From the NCBI RefSeq assembly GCF_003173755.1, contig NZ_CP029553.1, positions 831,001-895,000 of the forward strand: DNA of 64,000 nt, written 5' to 3'. The number at the start of each line of letters is the position of its first letter. Position 1 is the stretch's first letter. The notes below the pieces were generated by a model. It saw only the letters and a program-made list of their open reading frames with translations. It was not told the DNA's origin and did no database searches. Source of the DNA: Methylobacterium terrae (lineage in GTDB: Bacteria > Pseudomonadota > Alphaproteobacteria > Rhizobiales > Beijerinckiaceae). Of this stretch, positions 1 to 7,755 are shown piece by piece. The position numbers and the translations under genes are program-made.

Positions 1-798
1 CCCTATCCGGTCGATCCGGCCCGCGAGGTGCTGGCGCCCTACAAGCACATCATCCTCGTCGGCGCGACGCTGCCGGTGGCGTTCTTCGCCTATCCGGGCA
101 AGCCGAGCGCGCTCGCTCCGCCGACCTGCGACGTCTTCGCCCTCGCGACCCCGGAACAGGACCAGATCGACGCCCTCGAGCGCCTCGCCGAGGCGGTCGG
201 GGCGCCGCCCGAGGCGCCGATTCCGGCGGGCCCCCGGCCGGAACTGCCGGGAGAGGGCCGCCTCGACCAGGATTCGATCGCCCGGGTGCTCGGCGCGCTG
301 ATCCCCGAGGGGGCGGTCGTCTGCGACGAATCGGTCACGACCGGTCGCAACTTCTTCCCCGCGACGCACGCGGCGGCGCCCCACAGCTGGCTCCAGCTCA
401 ACGGCGGCTCGATCGGGCTCGGCATCCCGATGGCGACCGGCGCCGCGGTGGCCTGCCCGGACCGCAAGGTGATCTCGCTCCAGGCCGACGGCAGCGCCCT
501 CTACACCGCCCAGGCGCTCTGGACCCAGGCGCGCGAGCGCCTCGACGTCGTGACGCTGATCTGGTCGAACCGCTCCTACGCGATCCTGCGCCACGAACTG
601 ACCAATGTCGGCGCCAATCCGGGCCGCAAGGCGATCGACATGCTGACCCTCGACGATCCGCCGATCGACTGGGTGAGCCTGTCGCGCGGCTACGGCGTCG
701 AGGCGCGCCGGGTCGAGACCCTGGCCCAGTTCGTCGACACCCTGACGGGGGCGCTGGCGCGGCGCGGGCCGTTCCTGATCGAGGTGGCTTTGGCGTAG
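1..798 (+). CDS. Thiamine diphosphate-dependent enzyme (acetolactate synthase-like), 3' part
   Basis: The gene is cut by the window start; 265 codons are visible in an open frame from base 1 to a TAG. It shows the end of the middle domain and a complete C-terminal TPP-binding domain, with a TPP/Mg motif beginning QADGSA (Asp163 of the visible part) and ending at Asn190 in NRSY, the expected spacing. The ligand motif reads ADG where most of the superfamily has GDG. The QALWT segment after it resembles the benzoylformate decarboxylase and acetolactate-synthase-like subgroup more than biosynthetic IlvB. The substrate cannot be told. The next plus-strand gene is an unrelated lipoprotein. Confidence 0.8.
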   Translation, partial: PYPVDPAREVLAPYKHIILVGATLPVAFFAYPGKPSALAPPTCDVFALATPEQDQIDALERLAEAVGAPPEAPIPAGPRPELPGEGRLDQDSIARVLGALIPEGAVVCDESVTTGRNFFPATHAAAPHSWLQLNGGSIGLGIPMATGAAVACPDRKVISLQADGSALYTAQALWTQARERLDVVTLIWSNRSYAILRHELTNVGANPGRKAIDMLTLDDPPIDWVSLSRGYGVEARRVETLAQFVDTLTGALARRGPFLIEVALA

Positions 799-1048
799 CG
801 GGGTCGTCGCGATTCGCGGCGCAGCCGGCCGGCCTCAAGGGCCCGGACCGGCTCCGGATCGGACGGGTTGGGCGGCTCGAAGGTCCCGGGGCCGTCTCGG
901 CCCATCCCTACTTTCCCGGCCTTTGAGTCCGGGAGGACACAACCCGCGGCGGCGGGAGCGGCTAGGCATGGGGACGATTCTCGGGGACTGCCCCTCCTTG
1001 GGGACATCCCCTCCTTGGGGACAGCCCTTGCCGAAAGGTTACCGCCAC
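799..1048. other. Intergenic region with a 17-bp tandem duplication
   Basis: No gene supported. At 991-1024 a 17-bp unit (cccctccttggggacat, then the same ending in g) occurs twice in tandem, with a shorter degenerate copy just upstream (about 981-990). The frame extending upstream of the L,D-transpeptidase through this repeat is open but lacks a convincing start or signal sequence, so I treat it as leader DNA. Confidence 0.6.
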
Positions 1049-1693
1049 ATGCTCCCGCGCCGCCTCGTCCTCGCCCTCCTCGCCGGGCTGCCGCTCGCGG
1101 CCTGCAACGCCCGCGGGCCCGCGACCGTCGCGGCGGTGGATCCGGACGCGGCCTGGTACATCGGCACCATGCCCGACCAGCCCTACGACGTGCCGCTGGT
1201 CGACCGCAGCCGGATGGATCCGAAGTACCGGCGCCAGACCGTCGCCTATACCGGCCTGGAGAGGCCCGGCACCGTCGTGGTCGATATCGACGAGCGGGTG
1301 CTCTACCTCGTCCAGGAGGGTGGCCAGGCGCTCCGCTACGGCGTCGGCGTCGGCAAGCTCGGCTTCTCCTGGAAGGGCACCGCCACGGTCGGCCGCAAGG
1401 GCGTCTGGCCCGATTGGGGCCCGACCGCCAAGATGGTCAGCCTCAATCCCGACCTGCCGCGCACGCGCAAGGGCGGCGTCGACAACCCGCTCGGCGCCCG
1501 GGCGCTCTACCTCTACCAAGGTGGCCGCGACATCCTGTTCCGCATCCACGGCACCAACGAGCCCTGGAGCATCGGCGAGCAGATGTCGTCGGGCTGCGTG
1601 CGGATGCTGAACGAGGACGTGGTCGATCTCTACAACCGCGTGCCGGTGGGCACGACCGTGATGGTGAAGCGCAACGGGAAGTACCGGGTCTAG
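1049..1693 (+). CDS. L,D-transpeptidase (YkuD) lipoprotein
   Basis: A 214-residue exported protein. The chosen ATG follows an AAAGG sequence and begins a lipoprotein signal (MLPRRLVLALLAGLPLAAC) whose lipobox cysteine is residue 19; an open frame starting at 923 has no signal. The YkuD domain fills the rest, with the catalytic set His167 in IHGTNE and Cys183 in SSGCVRM. By family, such enzymes make 3-3 peptidoglycan cross-links or attach proteins to the wall in the periplasm. The stop is followed by a 9-bp GC-rich hairpin. No operon partner is evident. Confidence 0.9.
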   Translation: MLPRRLVLALLAGLPLAACNARGPATVAAVDPDAAWYIGTMPDQPYDVPLVDRSRMDPKYRRQTVAYTGLERPGTVVVDIDERVLYLVQEGGQALRYGVGVGKLGFSWKGTATVGRKGVWPDWGPTAKMVSLNPDLPRTRKGGVDNPLGARALYLYQGGRDILFRIHGTNEPWSIGEQMSSGCVRMLNEDVVDLYNRVPVGTTVMVKRNGKYRV

Positions 1694-1724
1694 GGGAAAG
1701 CGTCCGGCCGGACACGCCCTCGAA

Positions 1725-1748
1725 CCCTCCCCCGCAGAAGGGGGAGGG
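1725..1748. terminator. Hairpin between convergent genes
   Basis: CCCTCCCCC (1725-1733), six-base loop, GGGGGAGGG (1740-1748): a perfect 9-bp stem between the stop of the L,D-transpeptidase and the stop of the convergent DUF3100 gene. There is no T-run, so it may be a bidirectional attenuating hairpin or a small repeat rather than a classical terminator. Confidence 0.45.
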
Positions 1749-1762
1749 CTCGATCGCGCGTC

Positions 1763-3139
1763 TCACAGCGGCGGGTGCATCCAGAACTGGGCGATCAGGG
1801 CCGCGCCCAGGAACGTGCCGGCATTGGCCATGAACGACACCACCACGATGCGCCAGCCGAGGCGCCGGAAGGCCGGGAAGTCCTTGGCGAGCGACAGGCC
1901 CGCGAAGGCGAGGATCGGGGTGGCGAGGGCCAGGAAGTTGATCCGGCCCGTCGCCGCCGCGATCTCGGCCGAGAACGGCGTGCCCGGATAGGTGAGCGCC
2001 ATGCCGATCAGCGACACCCACACCACCGCCGGCAGCCGGCGCCCGGCCAGGCGATAGAGCACCTCGCCGACCACCACCGCGCCGACGATGATCGCGCCTC
2101 CCACGAGCACCTGGCCGTCCGGTCGCGTGCCGTAGGTGAGCCAGTTGCCGACGAGGCCGAAGGCCGCGGTGGCGAGCCAGATCAGCACGAGGGCGGGCAG
2201 GCCGAAGGCCGGGGCGGCGTGCGCCGTCGCGGCGGCCGCCGGCTCGGGCGCGGCCTCCGGCCGGCCGCGGCCGCGCCCCAGGATCGGCTCCAGCACGCCG
2301 TAGGCCCAGACCGTGAAGGGCAGCGACAGGAACAGGGTGAAGTAGGTGCCGATGGTGGTGGTGATGAGGTTGCTCGCCGCCGCGAAGGTGGCGACCTCCT
2401 TGGCCATCTCGGGGGTCTGCTGCGCCGCGATCGCGCCGGCGGCGGCCGCCATCATGCTGCCCGAGCCGACGCCGGCCCCCATGGCGAGCGCCAGCGGGTT
2501 GAAGATCCCGAGGCTCGCGACCAGCCCGGCCAGCACCGCGATGAACACCGCCCCGAACACCGTGCCGGTCAGGTACTCGGCGAGCACGCCGCGGCCTTCC
2601 GGAGAATCCATGCCGTAGCGCTCGCCGATGATGGCGAGGCTGGGCTCGCGCCCGACCGAGAAGGTGGCGCCGATCGCCTCGCGCTTGACGCCGAGCAGCA
2701 GCGCCACCGGCAGGCCGAACACCATCGTGCCGAAGAAGTGGCCGAATTCCTGGAAGGCGAGGGCCCAGCCGGCGCCCAGGATCTTCGGCAGCGAGGCGCC
2801 GACGAGGAGGCCGAGCTTGGCGACGAAGAGCAGGAGCGCCGGCTGCAGGATCGCCCCGGCGGCGACCTGCAGCGACACCGGCAGCCGCAGGGCGTGCGGC
2901 AGGCGCGGCGCGGCGAGCCCGAGGCCGCCGCCCATCAGCAGCGCCCAGAGCAGTGGCAGGAGGATGATCTTGCCGTGACCGAGCGGGATGGCGACGTTGC
3001 CGATCAATTCGGCGAGCGTCACCACCACGAGGGCGAGGAGGAACAGGACCAGGAGGCCGGCGCGGCCGGTGGTGGAGGGCGGCGCGACGGCGGGGCTGCC
3101 GGTCGCGAGGGGGGCGCTCGTCATCGGGGCGCTCGTCAT
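1763..3139 (-). CDS. DUF3100 family integral membrane protein
   Basis: A 458-residue, very hydrophobic protein with roughly ten to eleven membrane segments in two halves separated by a Pro/Ala/Glu-rich loop (about residues 290-320). The LAELIGNVAIPLG and HGKIILLPLLWALL segments near the N-terminus match my memory of the DUF3100 family, whose substrate is unknown. GGAG lies about 9 bases before the ATG. The first ten residues are a perfect 5-residue tandem duplication (MTSAP twice), so a second in-frame ATG lies at 3124. It is the last gene of a minus-strand set with an aldehyde dehydrogenase and a 3-hydroxyacid dehydrogenase, which suggests transport of a related carboxylic acid (inference). 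Confidence 0.8.
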   Translation of the reverse strand: MTSAPMTSAPLATGSPAVAPPSTTGRAGLLVLFLLALVVVTLAELIGNVAIPLGHGKIILLPLLWALLMGGGLGLAAPRLPHALRLPVSLQVAAGAILQPALLLFVAKLGLLVGASLPKILGAGWALAFQEFGHFFGTMVFGLPVALLLGVKREAIGATFSVGREPSLAIIGERYGMDSPEGRGVLAEYLTGTVFGAVFIAVLAGLVASLGIFNPLALAMGAGVGSGSMMAAAAGAIAAQQTPEMAKEVATFAAASNLITTTIGTYFTLFLSLPFTVWAYGVLEPILGRGRGRPEAAPEPAAAATAHAAPAFGLPALVLIWLATAAFGLVGNWLTYGTRPDGQVLVGGAIIVGAVVVGEVLYRLAGRRLPAVVWVSLIGMALTYPGTPFSAEIAAATGRINFLALATPILAFAGLSLAKDFPAFRRLGWRIVVVSFMANAGTFLGAALIAQFWMHPPL

Positions 3140-3198
3140 GGCGAAATCTCCGGTTGCGGGGACGGTCCGGAGGGGCCGCCCCCCGGACCGGGGGAGTG

Positions 3199-4764
3199 TC
3201 AGGCGCCGACGCCCGGCGCGTAGCCGAACGAGGCGGCGGGGGCGGCGGCGGTCTCGACCCACACGCTCTTGACCTGCGTGTACTCGTGCAGGGCCTCGAT
3301 CCCGCTGGAGCGGCCGTAGCCGCTGCGTCCCGAGCCGCCGAAGGGCGAGGCGACGTGGATGGTCTTGTAGGCGTTGATCCAGAACGTGCCGGCCCGGACC
3401 GACGCCGCCACCCGGTGGGCGCGGCCCACATCCCGAGTCCAGACCGCGCCCGCGAGCCCGAACGCCGAATCGTTGGCGATGCCGACCGCCTCCTCCTCGG
3501 TGTCGAACGGGATCACCGTCACCACCGGCCCGAAGATCTCGGTGCGGGCGCAATCCATGGCGTTGTTCGCCTGCGCGAGGATCGTCGGGCGGACGTAGTA
3601 GCCGCCCTCCTCCGGAGTGCCGTCGCTGCCGGCGGCGAGGCGCGCGCCCTGGTCGAGGCCGCCGCGGATCATCGCCATGACGTGCCGGTACTGGGTGGCG
3701 TTGTTGATCGGCCCGACCTCGGTCTGCGGGTCGAGGGGATCGCCGACGCGGATCCGCTCGGCGCCCGCCGCCAGCATGGCGACGAAGCGGTCGTGGACCG
3801 GGCGCTCGACGAGGAGCCGCGAGCCCGCGACGCAGGACTGGCCGGCCCCGGCGAAGATCGCGGCCTGTGCGCCCAGGCACGCCCGCTCCAGGTCGGCATC
3901 GGCGAAGACGATGTTGGCCGATTTGCCGCCGAGCTCGAGCACGCAGGGCTTGAGGTGGCGCGCCGCTCCTTCCGCGATCCGCGCGCCGGTCGCCGGCGAG
4001 CCGACGAAGACCACCTTCGCCACCGCGTCCTCGGCCAGCGCCGCCTGGCCGGTGGTGTGGCCGTAGCCGGCGAGCACGTTGACGACGCCCGCCGGCAGCC
4101 CGGCCCGCTCGGCGAGCGCCGCCACGGCGAGCGAGGTCAGCGGGGTCAGCTCCGAGGGCTTGAGCAGCACCGAGTTGCCAGCTGCCAACGCCGGGGCGAG
4201 CTGCCAGCCGCAGGTGAAGACCGGGGCGTTCCAGGGCGTGATCTGCAGCACCACGCCGAGGGGCTCGCGGCGGGTGTAGTTGAGGTGGCTGGTCGGGACC
4301 GGGATCACCTCGCCGTGCAGCTTGTCGGCCCAGCCGGCGTAGTACTCGAACATCTCCGCGACCTTGGTCGCCTCGACGCGGCAGTCGCGGATCGGCTTGC
4401 CGGCGTTCAGCGCCTCGAGGCGGGCGAGGCCCTCGATCTCGGCCCGGATCGCGCGGGCGATCTCCTGCATCACCCGGCCGCGGGCGGCCCCCGTCAGCGC
4501 GGCCCAGCGGGCCTGTCCGGCACGCGCCGCCCGGGCGGCCTCGGCCACCACCGCGGGGCCGGCATCCGGGTACTCGGCGAGCGGCATCCCGGTCGAGGGA
4601 TCGACGAGGCGGATCGGCTCGCCGGTGCCGGGGACGATGCGGCCGTCGACCCAGGAGCCGATCGGAGTGCCGATCGGGGTGCCGATCGGGGTGCCGGTGG
4701 AGGACATCCCGGGGAAGAACGGGCGCAAGGCGGCGGCGAGCGCCTGCGGTCGTGTCTCGGTCAT
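3199..4764 (-). CDS. NAD(P)-dependent aldehyde dehydrogenase
   Basis: A full-length aldehyde dehydrogenase of 521 residues, slightly long because of an N-terminal extension containing a GTPI tandem repeat encoded by three 12-bp units at 4657-4692. Catalytic Cys311 lies in GQSCVAGSR, the general base Glu277 in LELGGKS, and NAD-binding residues in TPWNAP. It oxidises an aldehyde to a carboxylate; the substrate is not evident. It starts 15 bases after the stop of the upstream dehydrogenase gene and is probably cotranscribed with it and with the DUF3100 gene. Confidence 0.9.
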   Translation of the reverse strand: MTETRPQALAAALRPFFPGMSSTGTPIGTPIGTPIGSWVDGRIVPGTGEPIRLVDPSTGMPLAEYPDAGPAVVAEAARAARAGQARWAALTGAARGRVMQEIARAIRAEIEGLARLEALNAGKPIRDCRVEATKVAEMFEYYAGWADKLHGEVIPVPTSHLNYTRREPLGVVLQITPWNAPVFTCGWQLAPALAAGNSVLLKPSELTPLTSLAVAALAERAGLPAGVVNVLAGYGHTTGQAALAEDAVAKVVFVGSPATGARIAEGAARHLKPCVLELGGKSANIVFADADLERACLGAQAAIFAGAGQSCVAGSRLLVERPVHDRFVAMLAAGAERIRVGDPLDPQTEVGPINNATQYRHVMAMIRGGLDQGARLAAGSDGTPEEGGYYVRPTILAQANNAMDCARTEIFGPVVTVIPFDTEEEAVGIANDSAFGLAGAVWTRDVGRAHRVAASVRAGTFWINAYKTIHVASPFGGSGRSGYGRSSGIEALHEYTQVKSVWVETAAAPAASFGYAPGVGA

Positions 4765-4779
4765 GGTGTTGCCTCCCGA

Positions 4780-5664
4780 TCAGGCGAGCTGGAGCTTGAC
4801 GATGGCGTTGAAGTCGGCGTCGTCCGGTGCCGTCGCGGCGCTGTCGCGCCACAGCCGGCCGACTTCGGCCGAGAGCGGCAGGTCGAGGTCGAGGGCGCCG
4901 ATCAGCGCTTCGGCGAGGCGCACGTCCTTGCGCATCAGCGTCATGGTGAAGCCGGAATCGAAGGCGCCGTTGAGCACCCAGGTCGGGAAGTTGACCTGCG
5001 TGACGCCGCTGCGGCCGGAGCCCGCGTTGATCCCGGCGAGCAGGCGCTCCGGATCGACGCCGGCGTCGCGCGCCATCCGCACGGCTTCCGCCGCGGTGAT
5101 CAGGTGGGCGGCGCAGAGCAGGTTGTTGGCGAGCTTGGTGACGTGGCCGGCGCCGACGCCGCCGACATGGACCCGCGTCGCGCTCATGGCCGCCAGGACC
5201 GGCTCGGCGCGGGCCACGGCCGCGTCGCTGCCGCCGATCACCATGGTCAGGGTCGCGGCATGCGCGCCCTTCGGCCCGCCGCTCACCGGCGCGTCGACGA
5301 GGGCGATGCCGGCGGGCTCCAGCGCCGCCGCGATGCGCCGGGTGACGTCCGGATGCGAGGTCGAGGTATCGATGACGAGGAGATCGGCCTTCCCATCGGG
5401 GCCGGACTTGGCGCCGTGGAGCGGCCCGTCCGACCCGAGCAGGACCGCCTCGACGACGTCCGGCGTCGGCAGCGACAGCACGACGGCCTCGCAGGCTTGC
5501 CACAGGGCGCGCGGGCCCTCGGCCACCGCGACGCCGTCCGCCGCCGAGGCCGCGCGGGCGGCGGGCGCGGGATCGTAGCCGATGACCGCGAAGCCGCGCC
5601 GCCGCAGAGAGAGGGCCATGCCCCGGCCCATGTTGCCGAGGCCGATGACGCCGATCGTGCGCAT
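4780..5664 (-). CDS. 3-hydroxyisobutyrate dehydrogenase-family oxidoreductase
   Basis: 294 residues with the beta-hydroxyacid dehydrogenase signature: N-terminal dinucleotide site GLGNMG, substrate motif DAPVSGGPKGA, and the catalytic lysine in GHVTKLANN. Length is normal for the family (2-hydroxy-3-oxopropionate reductase, 3-hydroxyisobutyrate dehydrogenase and related). It would interconvert a 3-hydroxy acid and an aldehyde acid, which fits the aldehyde dehydrogenase directly downstream. It is divergent from a LysR gene across 168 bp holding a candidate LysR operator. Exact substrate unknown. Confidence 0.87.
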   Translation of the reverse strand: MRTIGVIGLGNMGRGMALSLRRRGFAVIGYDPAPAARAASAADGVAVAEGPRALWQACEAVVLSLPTPDVVEAVLLGSDGPLHGAKSGPDGKADLLVIDTSTSHPDVTRRIAAALEPAGIALVDAPVSGGPKGAHAATLTMVIGGSDAAVARAEPVLAAMSATRVHVGGVGAGHVTKLANNLLCAAHLITAAEAVRMARDAGVDPERLLAGINAGSGRSGVTQVNFPTWVLNGAFDSGFTMTLMRKDVRLAEALIGALDLDLPLSAEVGRLWRDSAATAPDDADFNAIVKLQLA

Positions 5665-5769
5665 GGTCTGATGTCTCCCGATGGCTGCCGGGATCGTGGC
5701 CGCGGCGCCTCCTGGGATCGGGAGAGTGGGTCACTCCGCCGTTGAGCGGAACGGCGCTGGCCGGTATTT

Positions 5770-5792
5770 TGCGTTGACTTGCCGGCAACGCA
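5770..5792. promoter_or_regulatory. Candidate LysR-type operator
   Basis: TGCGTTG (5770-5776) and CAACGCA (5786-5792) form a perfect 7-bp inverted repeat around a 9-base spacer, and the dyad contains T-N11-A (T5775 to A5787), the usual core of LysR regulator boxes. It lies 41 bp upstream of the LysR start and between the two divergent genes, where such a regulator would bind. Confidence 0.55.
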
Positions 5793-5832
5793 CCTGGCGA
5801 GCGGGCTTCTGCCCGGTTGGAGGAACGACCCG

Positions 5833-6756
5833 ATGCAGAGCCTCGACGAGCGCTGCCTGCGCTACCTGGCGGAGGCGGTCGGCTGCGGCTCGGTCCGCGC
5901 GGCGGCCGACAAGCTCAACGTCAACGCCTCGGCGGTGAGCCGCCAGCTCGCCCAGATGGAGGTTCAGCTCGCCACGCCCCTGATCGAGCGCCACCGCCGC
6001 GGCGTGCGCGCGACCCCGGCCGGCTCGCTCCTCCTCGACTATTACCGGCGCCAGACCTCCGACCGCGAGGACATCCTGGCCAAGCTCACCGACCTGAAGG
6101 GCCTGCGCCGCGGCCATATCGACGTGGTGCTCGGCGAGGGCTTCGTCGGCGACCTGATGTCGGGCCTGCTCCAGGGCTTCTGGGCCCGCCACCCCGACCT
6201 GACCATGACCCTCGACCTCGCGGCGACCAACGACGTGGTGCGCCGGGTCGTCGAGGACGAGGCGCATCTCGGCCTCGTCTACAACCCGCCGCCGGAGCCG
6301 CGCCTGCGCACCCACCTGGCGACGCCGCAGCCGATCCGCCTGCTGGTGCGGACCGACCATCCCCTCGCCGATCATCCCGGCCCGGTCCGCCTCGCCGATC
6401 TCGCCGGCCACCGCCTCGGCACCATGCACCCGGCCTACGGCATCCGGCAGATCATCGCGGCGGCGGAGCGGGCCGAGGGCGTGCGGCTCGACCCGACCCT
6501 GATCACCGGCTCGATCGGCGTGCTCAAGCAGTTCGCCGCCTCCGGCACCGGCGTGACCCTGCTGCCGGCCTTCTGCGCCGCGCAGGAGATCGCCGAGGGG
6601 ATTCTGGTGGCGCGGCCGCTCGCCGATCCGGGCCTCGACGGCGTCGAGGCCCGGATCGTCACTCGGCTCGGCCGCCAGCTCTCGCCGGCGGCGGCCAAGC
6701 TGCTGCAGCACCTGGCGCGCGGGATGGCGGGGGAGGGGCGGGGGCGGGTGGTGTGA
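5833..6756 (+). CDS. LysR family transcriptional regulator
   Basis: 307 residues. The helix-turn-helix (about residues 20-40, with NASAVSRQLAQ) is followed by a LysR substrate-binding domain. The ATG at 5833 has GGAGG nine bases upstream; an upstream in-frame ATG at 5779 is inside the putative operator dyad and is rejected. By position it most likely controls the divergent dehydrogenase, aldehyde dehydrogenase and DUF3100 genes, with a pathway metabolite as effector (inference). Confidence 0.88.
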   Translation: MQSLDERCLRYLAEAVGCGSVRAAADKLNVNASAVSRQLAQMEVQLATPLIERHRRGVRATPAGSLLLDYYRRQTSDREDILAKLTDLKGLRRGHIDVVLGEGFVGDLMSGLLQGFWARHPDLTMTLDLAATNDVVRRVVEDEAHLGLVYNPPPEPRLRTHLATPQPIRLLVRTDHPLADHPGPVRLADLAGHRLGTMHPAYGIRQIIAAAERAEGVRLDPTLITGSIGVLKQFAASGTGVTLLPAFCAAQEIAEGILVARPLADPGLDGVEARIVTRLGRQLSPAAAKLLQHLARGMAGEGRGRVV

Positions 6757-6820
6757 GACGTCTCGTGAGCGGATCGAGATCCCGTCCGGCTTGGAGGTGT
6801 CGCGTCTCTCCCATCCATCG

Positions 6821-6940
6821 CCTCATCCCGAGGTGCGACCGTCAGGGAGCCTCGAAGGAGGGTTTCAGGTATCGCCGTGCCTTCTGGAGGCTCGTTTGAG
6901 GTCAGTCGATTTTCAATCGACTGACACCTCAGGATGAGGT
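6821..6940. repeat. Dispersed palindromic element, family C copy 1
   Basis: About 120 bp with near-perfect terminal inverted repeats (CCTCATCCCGAGGTG at the left, CACCTCAGGATGAGG at the right) and the internal text gcctcgaaggaggg. A second copy lies at 51541-51657. This copy also contains a perfect 10-bp stem with 3-base loop at 6902-6924 (arms TCAGTCGATT and AATCGACTGA). It occupies the gap between the LysR gene and the MarR gene. No transposase; it looks like a non-autonomous or REP-like element. Confidence 0.75.
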
Positions 6941-7040
6941 TGGAGGGTGAGACATCCTGCACTGTCGATCGAACGGGCTTTTACTTGGAATCGTGATCTT
7001 CGGGCTCCGCTGCCCGGGTCCGGAACGACCAAAGGGGTGC

Positions 7041-7520
7041 TCATTCGAGGTGGTTCGACGCGGCTTGCCCGCCCATCCCCGCATCGAACGCCGCCCGGAA
7101 ACCCGGCAGCGCCAGTTCGTGCAGCAGGTCGCGCAGCAGGCCCGCCCGCTCCAGCCCGAACGCCGCCTCGAACCGCGCCTGCGCCTCCCGCCACAGCGGA
7201 GTCGCCTGCTTCAGCTTGGCGATGCCCGCATCCGTCAGCGCGATGCGCCGCGCCCGGCGGTCCCGGGGATCGGGCACCACGCTGACGTAGCCGTCGCGGG
7301 TCAGGGGCTTCAAGGTGTGGGCCAGCCCCGAGAGGTCCATCACCATCGCCTCGGCCAGCTCGCCCATGGTCGGGCTGCCGAGGCCGCGGATCGTCGCGAG
7401 CAGGCCGAACTGCGTCGTGCGCAGGCCGCTCGGCGCCATCGCCTCGTCGTAGAGCTGCCCGACGCTGCGCGTCGCCCGGCGCAGGGCCGCGTTGCTGCAA
7501 CGGGTCGGTTGGATCGTCAC
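7041..7520 (-). CDS. MarR family transcriptional regulator
   Basis: 159 residues with a MarR winged helix: RTTQFGLLATIRG, then TMGELAEAMVMDLSGLAHTL as recognition helix region, and the DPRDRRARRIALT wing. The open frame extends far upstream but the added sequence is Ala/Arg-rich shadow coding. A GTG at 7520 with GGAGGT six bases before it gives the family's usual length, so I start there. It is divergent from the hybrid histidine kinase gene; ligand and targets unknown. Confidence 0.87.
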   Translation of the reverse strand: MTIQPTRCSNAALRRATRSVGQLYDEAMAPSGLRTTQFGLLATIRGLGSPTMGELAEAMVMDLSGLAHTLKPLTRDGYVSVVPDPRDRRARRIALTDAGIAKLKQATPLWREAQARFEAAFGLERAGLLRDLLHELALPGFRAAFDAGMGGQAASNHLE

Positions 7521-7755
7521 GCCCACCTCCGCGCCCCGCCGCGGCGGGGATCCGGTCCAGGATATGCAGACTTGCTCCGCCCTCCGCAATGCGACCGCCC
7601 GGTCCGCGAGGCCGGGCAGGGGGACGAAGGATAGAGACGAAGGATCGGCGGGGGCCGGGGGTGGAGACGCCGCGCCCGCCTCCTCTATATGCCTCGCCCG
7701 GGCACTCCCTCGATCCGTCGGGGGCGGCGCGGCCCCTTGGACGGATGGGAGAGGG

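Noticed and set aside
923..1048. N-terminal extension of the L,D-transpeptidase
   Set aside because: Reads through a tandem repeat and would bury the lipoprotein signal; ATG 1049 fits far better.
1763..5788. A continuous 1341-residue minus-strand frame
   Set aside because: Its last 458 codons are the real DUF3100 gene; the rest is antisense-frame Arg/Pro-rich shadow across two well-supported genes in another frame.
7492..7755. N-terminal extension of the histidine kinase
   Set aside because: Overlaps the MarR start region and is low-complexity; ATG 7756 has a strong ribosome site.
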